Source of the DNA: Alphaproteobacteria bacterium MarineAlpha5_Bin9
Lineage (GTDB): Bacteria > Pseudomonadota > Alphaproteobacteria > HIMB59 > GCA-002718135
Assembly (NCBI GenBank): GCA_002937895.1
Contig: PTKV01000003.1
Coordinates: 43,244-107,243 of the forward strand
Length of the DNA stretch: 64,000 nucleotides
Direction: 5' to 3'
A program made the translations under genes and the position numbers. Below, piece by piece: positions 44,660 through 54,039 of the stretch. Under the pieces are notes generated by a model. The model was not told the DNA's origin. It searched no databases and was given only the letters and a program-made list of their open reading frames with translations. Positions within the stretch are counted from its first letter, which is position 1; each line of letters starts with the position of its first letter.

Positions 44660-46258
44660 CTAATTAATTTCAAGTTCTCTAAATGATAAGTTTCTACCCA
44701 TAGTTCCATATCCTGTAAGAGTACCTGCAGTTTGAGCATTTGATACTGCCGTATTTACAGGCTGCATACCAACGAAATCAGTAATGAAAAGAGTAATAGC
44801 ATTATCAATAATCAATTGATTCGCTGCTTGATAAATTTTTATTCTTTCATTCGCATCTGTTTCTGCTCTACCTTTTTCTAATAGAGCATCTAATTCTGGA
44901 TCATTTGCCCATTCAGCTGACATCCATGTACCACCAGTAGATGAGTGCCATTGAGGATATAATAAACCATCAGGATCAGGAAAATTTGCTACAACAGAAA
45001 CTACAGTTGCGTGAGGAGTATTTTCCCAACTTGCAACTTGCTCAGTAAATTTTGCCCATGGAAGGCCTGTAACTGTCGCATCAAATCCTAATTCCATAGC
45101 ATTAGCTTGTAATTGAAGTGCCCAAGGTTCTTCGTATGGAACTTCAGCAATCCAAGCTAAATCAAGAGTATAATCGCTAGGATTATATTTGCACTTAGCA
45201 AGTTCAGCTTTAGCTTTATCAATATCTCTCTCTATAGCAGGCTTATTAGCGTCATAACCTAACAAACCAGGAATTAATGGACCGCTTGATTTTTTACCAG
45301 CTATTAGAGTGTCAGTAACTGCAAATGATTTTTCTAAAGCATCATAATCATATGCTAATTGAATAGCTCTTCTGCAATGAACATCATCAAAAGGCGCTTT
45401 TCTATTATTTAGCTTATTCATCCAAGCACCAGGTCTTGGAATTGGAATAATATCTACGTTAGGCTCTTTTTCTAGAGCAGCTACAACTTCATTAGGTAAC
45501 CACATACTAGAAATTTCATGTTCATTTCTAACTAAAAGAGTTTTGATTGTAGCAGCTTCTACACTATATTTAATAATTACTTCATCAGGAGATTTAGCAC
45601 TATGACCTTGGAAATAATTGTCATTTTTTGCTAAAACTGTTTTTACATTAGGATCATGCTCAACAATTTTATAAGCTCCAGTTCCAGCTGAAGTAGTTAA
45701 AAGATAAGCTTCTCCGTAATCGCCATTATCACCATATTCACCTGCAGCTGTATTAGCTTGTATAGTATCTTTATCTACTACAGCAAGTCTAATTAAACTA
45801 GCTACTAGAGGAGCATAAGGCTCTGCAGTATTTATTTCGACAGTTTTAGAGTCTAAAGCTTTGACATCTGTAACACTTCCAAATAGAAATGAGAAACCTT
45901 GTCCCATATCCATTAAGCGATTATATGAAAAGACTACGTCATCAGCATCCATAGTATTACCACTATGAAATTTAACTCCATCCTTTAATGTTATTTTTAA
46001 AGTAGTTGGACTAGTATACTCCCAACCACTTGCTAAAAGTGGATTTAATCCACCACTGCCACCTCTATCTTCATCAACTAGAGCATCATATACATTGAAC
46101 ATTAAAACAGAATCAACATAGTCAGTTGCTTTTGCTGGATCAGCTTCACCAATTGCTGCCTCATCTGTTCTTAATATTGTTTTTGCAAAGGCAGTGTTAA
46201 TAGAAAATGTAGTAACTAATAAAATCGTTATTAGTTTAAATAAATAACTAATTTTCAT
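44660..46258 (-). CDS. dppA: Dipeptide/oligopeptide-type ABC substrate-binding protein
   Basis: This 532-residue periplasmic protein of the SBP_bac_5 family has a Sec signal ('LITILLVTTFSINTAFAK'). It shows 'TLKITLKDGVKFHSGNTMDA' and 'DDVVFSYNRLMDMG', family landmarks, and 'NRKAPFDDVHCRRAIQLAYD' in the second half. AAGGAGGAA precedes the ATG. It heads the operon dppA-B-C-D-F, then GAF and M24 genes. The ligand could be a peptide, amino-acid derivative or other small compound. Confidence 0.92.
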   Translation of the reverse strand: MKISYLFKLITILLVTTFSINTAFAKTILRTDEAAIGEADPAKATDYVDSVLMFNVYDALVDEDRGGSGGLNPLLASGWEYTSPTTLKITLKDGVKFHSGNTMDADDVVFSYNRLMDMGQGFSFLFGSVTDVKALDSKTVEINTAEPYAPLVASLIRLAVVDKDTIQANTAAGEYGDNGDYGEAYLLTTSAGTGAYKIVEHDPNVKTVLAKNDNYFQGHSAKSPDEVIIKYSVEAATIKTLLVRNEHEISSMWLPNEVVAALEKEPNVDIIPIPRPGAWMNKLNNRKAPFDDVHCRRAIQLAYDYDALEKSFAVTDTLIAGKKSSGPLIPGLLGYDANKPAIERDIDKAKAELAKCKYNPSDYTLDLAWIAEVPYEEPWALQLQANAMELGFDATVTGLPWAKFTEQVASWENTPHATVVSVVANFPDPDGLLYPQWHSSTGGTWMSAEWANDPELDALLEKGRAETDANERIKIYQAANQLIIDNAITLFITDFVGMQPVNTAVSNAQTAGTLTGYGTMGRNLSFRELEIN

Positions 46259-46406
46259 ATTTCCTCCTTATTATTAATATAGATAGTATCTGATATCTTA
46301 AAAAATTAAATAGAAATATTTTATTAACTTTAGACAAAATTAGATATTATAGATTGGTTTAAATTAGACAAATAGTAAAAAACTATAAAAAAATATTAAT
46401 AATAAT

Positions 46407-48116
46407 TTAAGTAAATTGATAGTTTTTATAGTGATTTTTAACATATTTATTAGATAAATATCCTTGTTTTAAGTCATTCTTTATTAGTTCAATATTTCTA
46501 TTTTTTGGATCTCCATATCCTCCTCCTCCACCAGTCATAAAAGTTATTTTATCTCCTTTGTTAAGTTTATGACCAGATTTTTTAGGCATATTAAAAATTT
46601 CACCATTTTCAGTAACAATTTTTACATTGTTTGCTCTAGCTGATTTTCCTCCTTTAATACCCCAAGGAGGAAACTTTGTTCTTTCTACTACTGATGTAAT
46701 AAAAGTTTCTTCTAACATTTGATATTCTATATCTAATCCTAATCCACCTCTATATTCTCCAGCACCACACGAGTCTTGTGCAAGCTCAATTTTTTTAACT
46801 AACCAAGGATTTCTTGATTCCATAATTTCTATTGGTGAAAATCTTGTGCCTGCAGAATTATGATGCATTGCTGTTACACCATCACCTTTAAAAAACCCCC
46901 CTTGCCCAACTGGATGAGGTGCTCCATCTGCCCATGGTTCACCATCCTTTTCTCTTTTTCCCCACCAAACAGCAGCAGCTAAACAACCTCCACTACTTGC
47001 AGGAAATACTTCAGGAAGTTTTTCTGAGAGAATTTTATAAATTAATTCCATAACTTGCAAGCCAGGCCATCCATTTAGAAAACATGGAGCAGGAGAAATA
47101 GGATTAAACATTGATCCTTTTCTAGTTTTAATTATCAAAGGTCTAAAAAAACCTTCATTGGGTTGCTCTCCATTTCCAGCCATCATACTAAAGGCAACCC
47201 TAGCCTTTGAAACAGTTGAAGGCAAAGGACAATTTATAGGTCCATTTTGTTGATTAGGAACTTCTGAAAAATCAATAATTAAATCTGAGTTTTTAACTTC
47301 TATAGAAATGTTAAACTTAACCTCTCCAGGATCTACACCGTTATTATCTAATTGACCATAACCTTTATAGTTACCATCAGGAATTCTATTTAATGTTGTT
47401 CTTACTAACTTTTCACCATGCTCATAAATATCATAAACTGAATTGTAAAAAGTTTCATATCCAAACTTTTTTACAATTCGTATTAATGCATTTGCTCCTG
47501 TAGTTACTCCATTTAATTGAGCATTAAGATCACCAACTATAGCTTTTGGAACTCTTGTATTTGCTATTATTAGTTTATAAATATCTTCTACTAATTTGCC
47601 TTTACTATATAATTTCAAACCTGGGTAAATAGTCCCTTCTTGAAAAACATCAACAGTATTTGTTGAATAAGGTTCTTTGCCCCCTGTGTCTAACCAATGT
47701 GCTTTAATTGCACTGTAGCCAATTAATTTATTATTTAGAAAAACTGGTTTTACTATAGCTGCATCTTGAGAGTGTGAGCCTGAACCATATGGATTATTAT
47801 ATATAATAATATCACCTTCATATAAATTTTTTTCACCTCCAACTTCCTTAACTGCTTCTTCAACACAAAAACTTAACGTTCCCATAAAACCAGGTAAACT
47901 TGGAGATTGGGACAGCATACAATAATTAGTGTCATATAATGCACTAGCAAAATCTAAAACTTCATAAATAATAGGAGAAAAAGAACATCTAATTAAAGTT
48001 TTTTTCATTTGTTCTGCTGCTGAGTTAAGCGAGTTCCTTATTATTTCTGTAGTAATAGGATCTACATTTTTATTAGTAATTTTTTGGTGTTTTTTTGATT
48101 CAAAAATATGTATCAT
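46407..48116 (-). CDS. hyuB: Hydantoinase/oxoprolinase subunit B (paralogue 1)
   Basis: This HyuB-family protein has 'DPITTEIIRNSLNSAAEQMK', 'IYEVLDFASALYD', 'GDIIIYNNPYGSGSHSQDAA', 'QQNGPINCPLPSTVSKARVA', 'ASSGGCLAAAVWWGKRE', 'AQDSCGAGEYRGGLGL' and the Gly-rich end 'FMTGGGGGYGDPKNR'. With a HyuA subunit it would open a cyclic amide using ATP. I chose ATG 48116 (569 residues) over the track start 48188. The former matches the 572-residue paralogue at 50248 and leaves room for divergent promoters. It is divergent from hyuA. Confidence 0.9.
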   Translation of the reverse strand: MIHIFESKKHQKITNKNVDPITTEIIRNSLNSAAEQMKKTLIRCSFSPIIYEVLDFASALYDTNYCMLSQSPSLPGFMGTLSFCVEEAVKEVGGEKNLYEGDIIIYNNPYGSGSHSQDAAIVKPVFLNNKLIGYSAIKAHWLDTGGKEPYSTNTVDVFQEGTIYPGLKLYSKGKLVEDIYKLIIANTRVPKAIVGDLNAQLNGVTTGANALIRIVKKFGYETFYNSVYDIYEHGEKLVRTTLNRIPDGNYKGYGQLDNNGVDPGEVKFNISIEVKNSDLIIDFSEVPNQQNGPINCPLPSTVSKARVAFSMMAGNGEQPNEGFFRPLIIKTRKGSMFNPISPAPCFLNGWPGLQVMELIYKILSEKLPEVFPASSGGCLAAAVWWGKREKDGEPWADGAPHPVGQGGFFKGDGVTAMHHNSAGTRFSPIEIMESRNPWLVKKIELAQDSCGAGEYRGGLGLDIEYQMLEETFITSVVERTKFPPWGIKGGKSARANNVKIVTENGEIFNMPKKSGHKLNKGDKITFMTGGGGGYGDPKNRNIELIKNDLKQGYLSNKYVKNHYKNYQFT

Positions 48117-48204
48117 TTTTTTTTTTTTTAAAACAACATTAAAAAATGTTGTATTATATATTGCATCTGATAACTTAAATTGAAACAATTAAATTCATTA
48201 TTTT

Positions 48205-50241
48205 ATGTCTTCAAGAATTGGTGTTGATATTGGAGGAACTTTTACAGATTTCATTTTATATGATGAATCTGGAAATACTGTAACAATAGATAAAATACCT
48301 ACGACACCGTCTTCACCAGAAATAGCTGTTGTTGAAGTAATAAAAAGAAATTTAGATGCAGATGCTTTATCAAAAGTTGATTTTTTTCTTCATGGGACTA
48401 CAGTTGGATTAAATGCTTTACTTGAGAGAAAAGGATCAAAGGTTGGTTTAATTTGTACTAAGGGATTTCGAGATACACTTGAAATTAGAAGGGGTGATAG
48501 AGATGAAATGTATAATTTATTTTGGCAACCTTCCCCTCCTTTGGTGCCAAGATATTTAAGGATAGAAATTGAAGAAAGATTGCTTGCAGATGGAAATACC
48601 CATACACCCTTAAATAAAGATCAAATTAAAGAAGCTTGTAAATTTTTTATTAAAGAAGAGGTTACTAGTGTAGCTATTGCATACATTAATTCGTATACAA
48701 ATAAAAAACATGAATTAGATACGGAAAAAATTTTTAGAGATAATGGTTTCAAAGGCCAAATCTCTCTTTCTTCAATGGTGTCTGGAGAATATAGAGAATA
48801 TGAACGGACTACTACAACAGTTATTGATGCTTTTGTAAAAGATAGGATGTCAAATTATCTAAACAGTTTAAAAAAACAATTAAATTCTATTGGTTTCAAA
48901 GGCAGTTTTTTGGTTACCAGATCAGGAAGTGGTTCGATGACTTTTGATGAGGCTGAAGATAGACCTTTTGAAACTATAATGTCTGGACCTGTTGCAGGAG
49001 CAGAGGGCGCTGGTGAGCTCTCTAGAAAATTAGAAAATATAAATCTAGTTACAGCCGATGTTGGGGGAACAAGTTTTGATACATGTTTAATAATTAACGG
49101 AAGACCTCAAATTCAATTTGAAGGAAAAATAGTAGGATTGCCAGTTCAATCACCTTGGGTTGATGTTAGATCTATTGGTGCTGGAGGAGGATCCATAGCT
49201 TATCTTGATGAAGGTGGTTTAATTCGTTCAGGTCCCCAAAGTTCTGGAGCTGTTCCTGGGCCTGCATGTTATGGCAAGGGAGGGAAGAAACCAACTACTA
49301 CAGACGCAGCATTTTTTTTAGGAATGCTTGGTGAAGGAAAATTAGCTTCAGGTTTAGAATTAAACAAATCTTTTGCTGAAGAAGCTTTAATATCTGTAGG
49401 TGGAAAAATAAATCTTTCTGCTCATGATACTGCTAAAGGAATATTAAAAATAAGTAGTTCCAACATGGCAGATGCAATAAGAGAAATCACAATTGAACAG
49501 GGAATTGATCCTAGAGAATTAAAACTTTTAGCTTTTGGTGGGGCAGGTCCACTTATGTCAAATTTAATTGCAGAAGAATTAGATATTAAAGAAATTATCG
49601 TGCCACCTTTCTCAGGAAATTTTTCAGCATGGGGACTTTTAGGAGCAGATTTATTGCAAATGAATGCTAGAACCAAAATTCTTAGATTATCTGATGAGTC
49701 AATAAATGAATGTAATAATATTCTTAAAGAATTATTTTCTGAATTAGAAAAAAGACAAAAAATAGATTTTAGTGCATCTAATCAAATTAAAGAAGTAGCT
49801 CTAGATATGAGGTGGATGGGGCAAGAACATACAATTACTCTAAAACTCGAAAAAGAAAAAGATGGGAAAATTAGTTTAAACTCAAATCAACTAAAAGATT
49901 TATTTATGAACGAATATTTAAGAACCTTTGGAAGTAAACTTGACACTATTGTAGAAATTGTTTCAACCAGAGCTTCTTTAAGGGTTCCGCTACCAAGAAA
50001 ATCTGAAACTGGAAACATTAAACAAGATGATATTAAAATTACTAATAATAAAATTAAATGTTATTCTTTTAAAAAAGATGAAATTATTGATTTCAATATA
50101 GTTTCTAGATCTGATCTAAAATCAGATTCATCAGGTCCTATAATTATAGTGGAAAGTACTGCTATAACATATGTGGATGCTAATTATGATGTAAAAAAAG
50201 ATAAAGATAATAATTTAATTATAAATAATAGAGAAATGTAA
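48205..50241 (+). CDS. hyuA: Hydantoinase/oxoprolinase subunit A (paralogue 1)
   Basis: This 678-residue ATP-binding subunit of the acetate-kinase/Hsp70-like fold shows 'IGVDIGGTFTDFILYDESG', 'HGTTVGLNALLERKGSKVGL', 'RRGDRDEMYNLFW', 'VTADVGGTSFDTCLI', 'IGAGGGSIAYLDEGG' and 'GKGGKKPTTTDAAFFLG'. The family includes N-methylhydantoinase, 5-oxoprolinase and acetone carboxylase beta; sequence alone does not fix the substrate. It heads a tight six-gene + strand run ending at 59950. Confidence 0.93.
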   Translation: MSSRIGVDIGGTFTDFILYDESGNTVTIDKIPTTPSSPEIAVVEVIKRNLDADALSKVDFFLHGTTVGLNALLERKGSKVGLICTKGFRDTLEIRRGDRDEMYNLFWQPSPPLVPRYLRIEIEERLLADGNTHTPLNKDQIKEACKFFIKEEVTSVAIAYINSYTNKKHELDTEKIFRDNGFKGQISLSSMVSGEYREYERTTTTVIDAFVKDRMSNYLNSLKKQLNSIGFKGSFLVTRSGSGSMTFDEAEDRPFETIMSGPVAGAEGAGELSRKLENINLVTADVGGTSFDTCLIINGRPQIQFEGKIVGLPVQSPWVDVRSIGAGGGSIAYLDEGGLIRSGPQSSGAVPGPACYGKGGKKPTTTDAAFFLGMLGEGKLASGLELNKSFAEEALISVGGKINLSAHDTAKGILKISSSNMADAIREITIEQGIDPRELKLLAFGGAGPLMSNLIAEELDIKEIIVPPFSGNFSAWGLLGADLLQMNARTKILRLSDESINECNNILKELFSELEKRQKIDFSASNQIKEVALDMRWMGQEHTITLKLEKEKDGKISLNSNQLKDLFMNEYLRTFGSKLDTIVEIVSTRASLRVPLPRKSETGNIKQDDIKITNNKIKCYSFKKDEIIDFNIVSRSDLKSDSSGPIIIVESTAITYVDANYDVKKDKDNNLIINNREM

Positions 50242-50247
50242 TGCGTT

Positions 50248-51966
50248 ATGAATGAAGAACTACATCATTATAAATGTGGAATTGATAGAAAAGCTGAAAA
50301 ATTTGAAGTTGATCCAGTTACTACTCAAATAGTAAGAAATTCTTTAAATTCTGCAGCAGAGCAAATGAAAAGAGCTCTTTGTAGGACTGCTATGTCTCCT
50401 GTTATTTACGAAGTTTTAGATTTTGCCGGTGCAATTTATGACAACCATTACAGATTGCTCGCTCAAGCTCCTAGCCTACCTTTGTTTATGGGAACATTAA
50501 ACTTTTGTATTGAAGAAGCTGTAAAAGGAGTAGGTGGAGAGAATAATTTAGAAGATGGTGATATAATTATATATAACTCACCTTATGGAACAGGATCACA
50601 TCCACAGGATGCAGCATTGGTAGCGCCAGTATTTTTTGAAAATGAATTAGTAGCTTATACAGCCATAAAAGCTCATTGGTTAGATATTGCTGGAAAAGAG
50701 CCCTATTCAACAGATACCGTTGATGTTTTTCAGGAGGGCACAGTGTATCCAGGTGTAAAGCTTTTTAGTAAAGGAAAACTAGTTGATGACATATATAAAA
50801 TGTGTATAGCAAATTCTCGAGTTCCAAACTCTGTTGCTGGGGATATAAATGCTCAAGCTATAGGTGTAAAAGCAGGAGCTTCAGCTTTAAAAAGAATTCT
50901 TTCAAAATATGGAATAAAAAAATTCAGAGCATCAGCAGAATCAATATTTGATGCTGGTGAAATGATTGTGAAAAATTATTTAAAAAAAATACCAAATGGA
51001 GAATATACTGGTTTTGGACAAATGGATAGTAATGGAGTTGAACCTGGCAAAGTTCCTTTTGAAATAAAGGTAATCATAGAAGACGAAAAAGTAATTTTAG
51101 ATATGTCTAAAGCCCCTAAGCAGCAAAATGGACCTATTAATTGTCCATTACCTTCAACTGTTTCTACTGCAAGAGTTGCTATGAGTATGCTTGCAGGAAG
51201 TAATGAAGCTCCTAACGAAGGCTTTTTTAGACCCATAGAGGTTATAACTAAACCAGGAACACTTTTTCACCCTATTTCTCCAGCTCCTGTGTTCTTATAT
51301 GGTTGGCCAGCCCTTCAAGCAATGGAAGTGTTTTATAGAGCCTTGGGTTCAAAATTTCCTGAAAAAGTTCCAGCAAGTAGTGGCGGTTGTATAAATGCAA
51401 TAGTATGGTGGGGAATTAGAGAAAAAACAGGAGAACCTTGGGCTGATGGGGCTCCTCATCCAGTAGGACAAGGTGCAAGCATTTTTGGTGATGGAGCAAC
51501 ATGCCTTCATCATGCTGAGTCAGCAACTAGATTTGCACCAGCTGAAGTTTGGGAAAATAGAAATCCTTGGTTAGTAAATAGAGTAGAATTAATTCAAGAT
51601 AGTGGAGGAGCAGGAAAATACAGAGGTGGTCTAGGTGTTAATTTAGAATTTACAATGTTAGAAGATTCTTATGCTACTACTGTTTGTGAAAGAACTCAAT
51701 TAGCCCCATGGGGTCTTAATGGCGGTAAAGAAGGATTAGCAAATAACTGCTATGTAATCAATCAAGATGAAAAGTTCACAGAGGCAGCTAAAGCCACAAG
51801 AGTTTCAATTAAAAAAGGAAATAGAGTTTTAATTCAGTGTGGAGGGGGCGGAGGATATGGCAAGCCAGAAGAAAGAGAGAAAAGTAAAATTATTAATGAT
51901 CTTAAACAAGGATACATATCAACAGAATACCTTAAAAAATATTATCCAAACATTGAGATAAATTAA
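50248..51966 (+). CDS. hyuB: Hydantoinase/oxoprolinase subunit B (paralogue 2)
   Basis: This 572-residue HyuB is closely related along its length to the divergent 46407-48116 copy. Compare 'IKAHWLDIAGKEPYSTDTVD' here with 'IKAHWLDTGGKEPYSTNTVD' there. It carries 'EQMKRALCRTAMSPVIYEVL', 'YNSPYGTGSHPQDAALVAPV', 'SSGGCINAIVWWG' and the end 'IQCGGGGGYGKPEER'. It is six bases after hyuA and one base before the next hyuA. Confidence 0.93.
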   Translation: MNEELHHYKCGIDRKAEKFEVDPVTTQIVRNSLNSAAEQMKRALCRTAMSPVIYEVLDFAGAIYDNHYRLLAQAPSLPLFMGTLNFCIEEAVKGVGGENNLEDGDIIIYNSPYGTGSHPQDAALVAPVFFENELVAYTAIKAHWLDIAGKEPYSTDTVDVFQEGTVYPGVKLFSKGKLVDDIYKMCIANSRVPNSVAGDINAQAIGVKAGASALKRILSKYGIKKFRASAESIFDAGEMIVKNYLKKIPNGEYTGFGQMDSNGVEPGKVPFEIKVIIEDEKVILDMSKAPKQQNGPINCPLPSTVSTARVAMSMLAGSNEAPNEGFFRPIEVITKPGTLFHPISPAPVFLYGWPALQAMEVFYRALGSKFPEKVPASSGGCINAIVWWGIREKTGEPWADGAPHPVGQGASIFGDGATCLHHAESATRFAPAEVWENRNPWLVNRVELIQDSGGAGKYRGGLGVNLEFTMLEDSYATTVCERTQLAPWGLNGGKEGLANNCYVINQDEKFTEAAKATRVSIKKGNRVLIQCGGGGGYGKPEEREKSKIINDLKQGYISTEYLKKYYPNIEIN

Positions 51967-54039
51967 ATGTTGAGAATAGCAACAGATGTAGGAGGAACTT
52001 TTACTGATTTAGTTTATTTTGAAATTGATGACAATAACGGAAAAGCTTTAAGTATTAAAACAGCAAAAAGCGACACCACTCCTAGTAGCTATGAAAAAGG
52101 TGTATTTGACGCTATAACTAAAGCTAAGGTAAAAATTTCAGATTCAAATTTTTTTGCTCATGGAACAACTGTTGTTATTAATTCTATTACTGAAAGAAAA
52201 GGAGTACAAACAGGACTTATAACAACTAAAGGATTTAGAGATAGTATAGAAATAGCAAGAGGTGATAGGCCTGATTTCTTTAATATGCAATATCAAAAAC
52301 CAAAGCCTTTTATCCCAAGATATTTAAGAAGTGAAATTGCTGGAAGAATAGATTTTTTAGGCAATGAAATTACTCCATTAGATTTAACCAATTTAAATTC
52401 TATCTTAGATAATTTTAGAAAGCATAAAGTTAAATCAATAGCTGTTTGTCTGATACATTCATATGCAAATTCTTCTCATGAATTAAAAGTAGTTGAACAA
52501 ATCAAAAAAAATTGGCCAGAAATTGATGTAGTGTCTTCTCATCAAATTACTCGTGAATGGAGAGAGTATGAGAGAACAAATACAACAGCTTTATGTGCAT
52601 ATATTAAGCCAATTGCAAGAAATTATCTTGATAAATTAAATACCAAATTAAAAGAATCAAATTTTTCTGGAAATCCTTATGTAATGCAATCTAATGGAGG
52701 AATAGACACTTTTGAATCAACAAAAAACATTCCTCTTACAATGATAGAGTCTGGTCCAACAAGCGGTGTTTTAGGGGCTGCAGAGTTAGGAAATTTAATT
52801 AATGAAAAAAATATAATTACTTTAGATGTTGGAGGAACAACTGCTAAATGTTCTTTAATTGAAAATGGAAATGTCAAAATTAATACTAATTATTGGATAG
52901 AAAAGAATCGTTTATCAGCTGGTTATCCTGTTATGCTCCCTGTAGTAGATATTGTTGAAATAGGAAACGGGGGGGGAAGTATTGCTTGGGTTGATGATTA
53001 CAATAAACTTCATGTAGGCCCTCAAAGTGCTGGAGCAGATCCAGGACCAGTTTCTTACGGAAAAGGTGGAACTTCAATCACAACTACAGATGCAAACTTA
53101 ATTACAAATAGAATTAATCAGAAATATTTTTGTGGAGGAGAAATTGAAGCAGATATGCAATCGGTAGATAAACATATTGAACCCATAACGGAAAAATTAA
53201 ATTTTACAAAAGATGAAGCAGCAAGAGGAATTATTAGAATAGCAAATAATAATATGATCAATGCTTTAAAATTAGTTTCAGTAAATAAAGGTTATGATCC
53301 AAGGGATTTTACTTTAGTTGCTTTTGGGGGTGGAGGTGGAATGCATGCAACATCACTTGCTAAAGATTTAAATATTCCAAAAGTTATCATACCTGTTAAT
53401 TCTTCAGTTTTTTCAGCATGGGGCATGCTCATGAGTGATTTAAGAAGAGATTATATACTAACTAAATTAACTACTATGAATGAAGAAGCCACTAAAGTTT
53501 TAAAGGACACTTTTGATGAAATGGAAAAGGCAGCATACAAAAGTTTCGAAAAAGAAGAGATATCTAAAGATCTAATCAGTTTTAAAAGATTTGGAAGTTT
53601 TAGATATTTAGGTCAGGATCATTCTGTAGAAATACCAATAAAAAATTCTTCATTTAACAAATCATCTATTTTAGAAATCATAAATGATTTCCATAATCAA
53701 TATGAAAAAGAATTTACATATAAACTAGATAGTCAAGTTGACATGATTCAATTTCATTTGGTTGCTTTCGCAAAAATAAATAAGCCTGATTTGCAGGAGA
53801 GAAAAATAACAGGTATGACAATAGAAAAAACTATAAAAGAAAAAAGAAAAGTAGATTTTGATCAAATGGGAATTCATGAGTCAAATATTTATGATTTTAA
53901 TCTTTTAGAACCAAAAATGGAATTTTATGGACCTGCTATTGTTGAAGATCCAAGTACAACAGTAGTTATTTTCCCAAATCAAAAGTGTAATGTAGATAAA
54001 TTTGCTAATCTACATATTTCTATATTAGAAGAGAGTTAA
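51967..54039 (+). CDS. hyuA: Hydantoinase/oxoprolinase subunit A (paralogue 2)
   Basis: This 690-residue HyuA has 'IATDVGGTFTDLVYFEIDD', 'HGTTVVINSITERKGVQTGL', 'ARGDRPDFFNMQYQKPKPF', 'TLDVGGTTAKCSLIENG', 'IGNGGGSIAWVDDYN' and 'QSAGADPGPVSYGKGG'. It is clearly diverged from the copy at 48205 and is more like the partial copy at the window end ('ARGDRKTLYDVQYRKPKQ'). Stop and start codons of neighbours abut with no spacer. Confidence 0.93.
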   Translation: MLRIATDVGGTFTDLVYFEIDDNNGKALSIKTAKSDTTPSSYEKGVFDAITKAKVKISDSNFFAHGTTVVINSITERKGVQTGLITTKGFRDSIEIARGDRPDFFNMQYQKPKPFIPRYLRSEIAGRIDFLGNEITPLDLTNLNSILDNFRKHKVKSIAVCLIHSYANSSHELKVVEQIKKNWPEIDVVSSHQITREWREYERTNTTALCAYIKPIARNYLDKLNTKLKESNFSGNPYVMQSNGGIDTFESTKNIPLTMIESGPTSGVLGAAELGNLINEKNIITLDVGGTTAKCSLIENGNVKINTNYWIEKNRLSAGYPVMLPVVDIVEIGNGGGSIAWVDDYNKLHVGPQSAGADPGPVSYGKGGTSITTTDANLITNRINQKYFCGGEIEADMQSVDKHIEPITEKLNFTKDEAARGIIRIANNNMINALKLVSVNKGYDPRDFTLVAFGGGGGMHATSLAKDLNIPKVIIPVNSSVFSAWGMLMSDLRRDYILTKLTTMNEEATKVLKDTFDEMEKAAYKSFEKEEISKDLISFKRFGSFRYLGQDHSVEIPIKNSSFNKSSILEIINDFHNQYEKEFTYKLDSQVDMIQFHLVAFAKINKPDLQERKITGMTIEKTIKEKRKVDFDQMGIHESNIYDFNLLEPKMEFYGPAIVEDPSTTVVIFPNQKCNVDKFANLHISILEES

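Noticed and set aside
48117-48188. Longer start of the minus-strand hyuB
   Set aside because: The extra 24 residues are not shared with the paralogue and would leave only 16 bases to the divergent hyuA.
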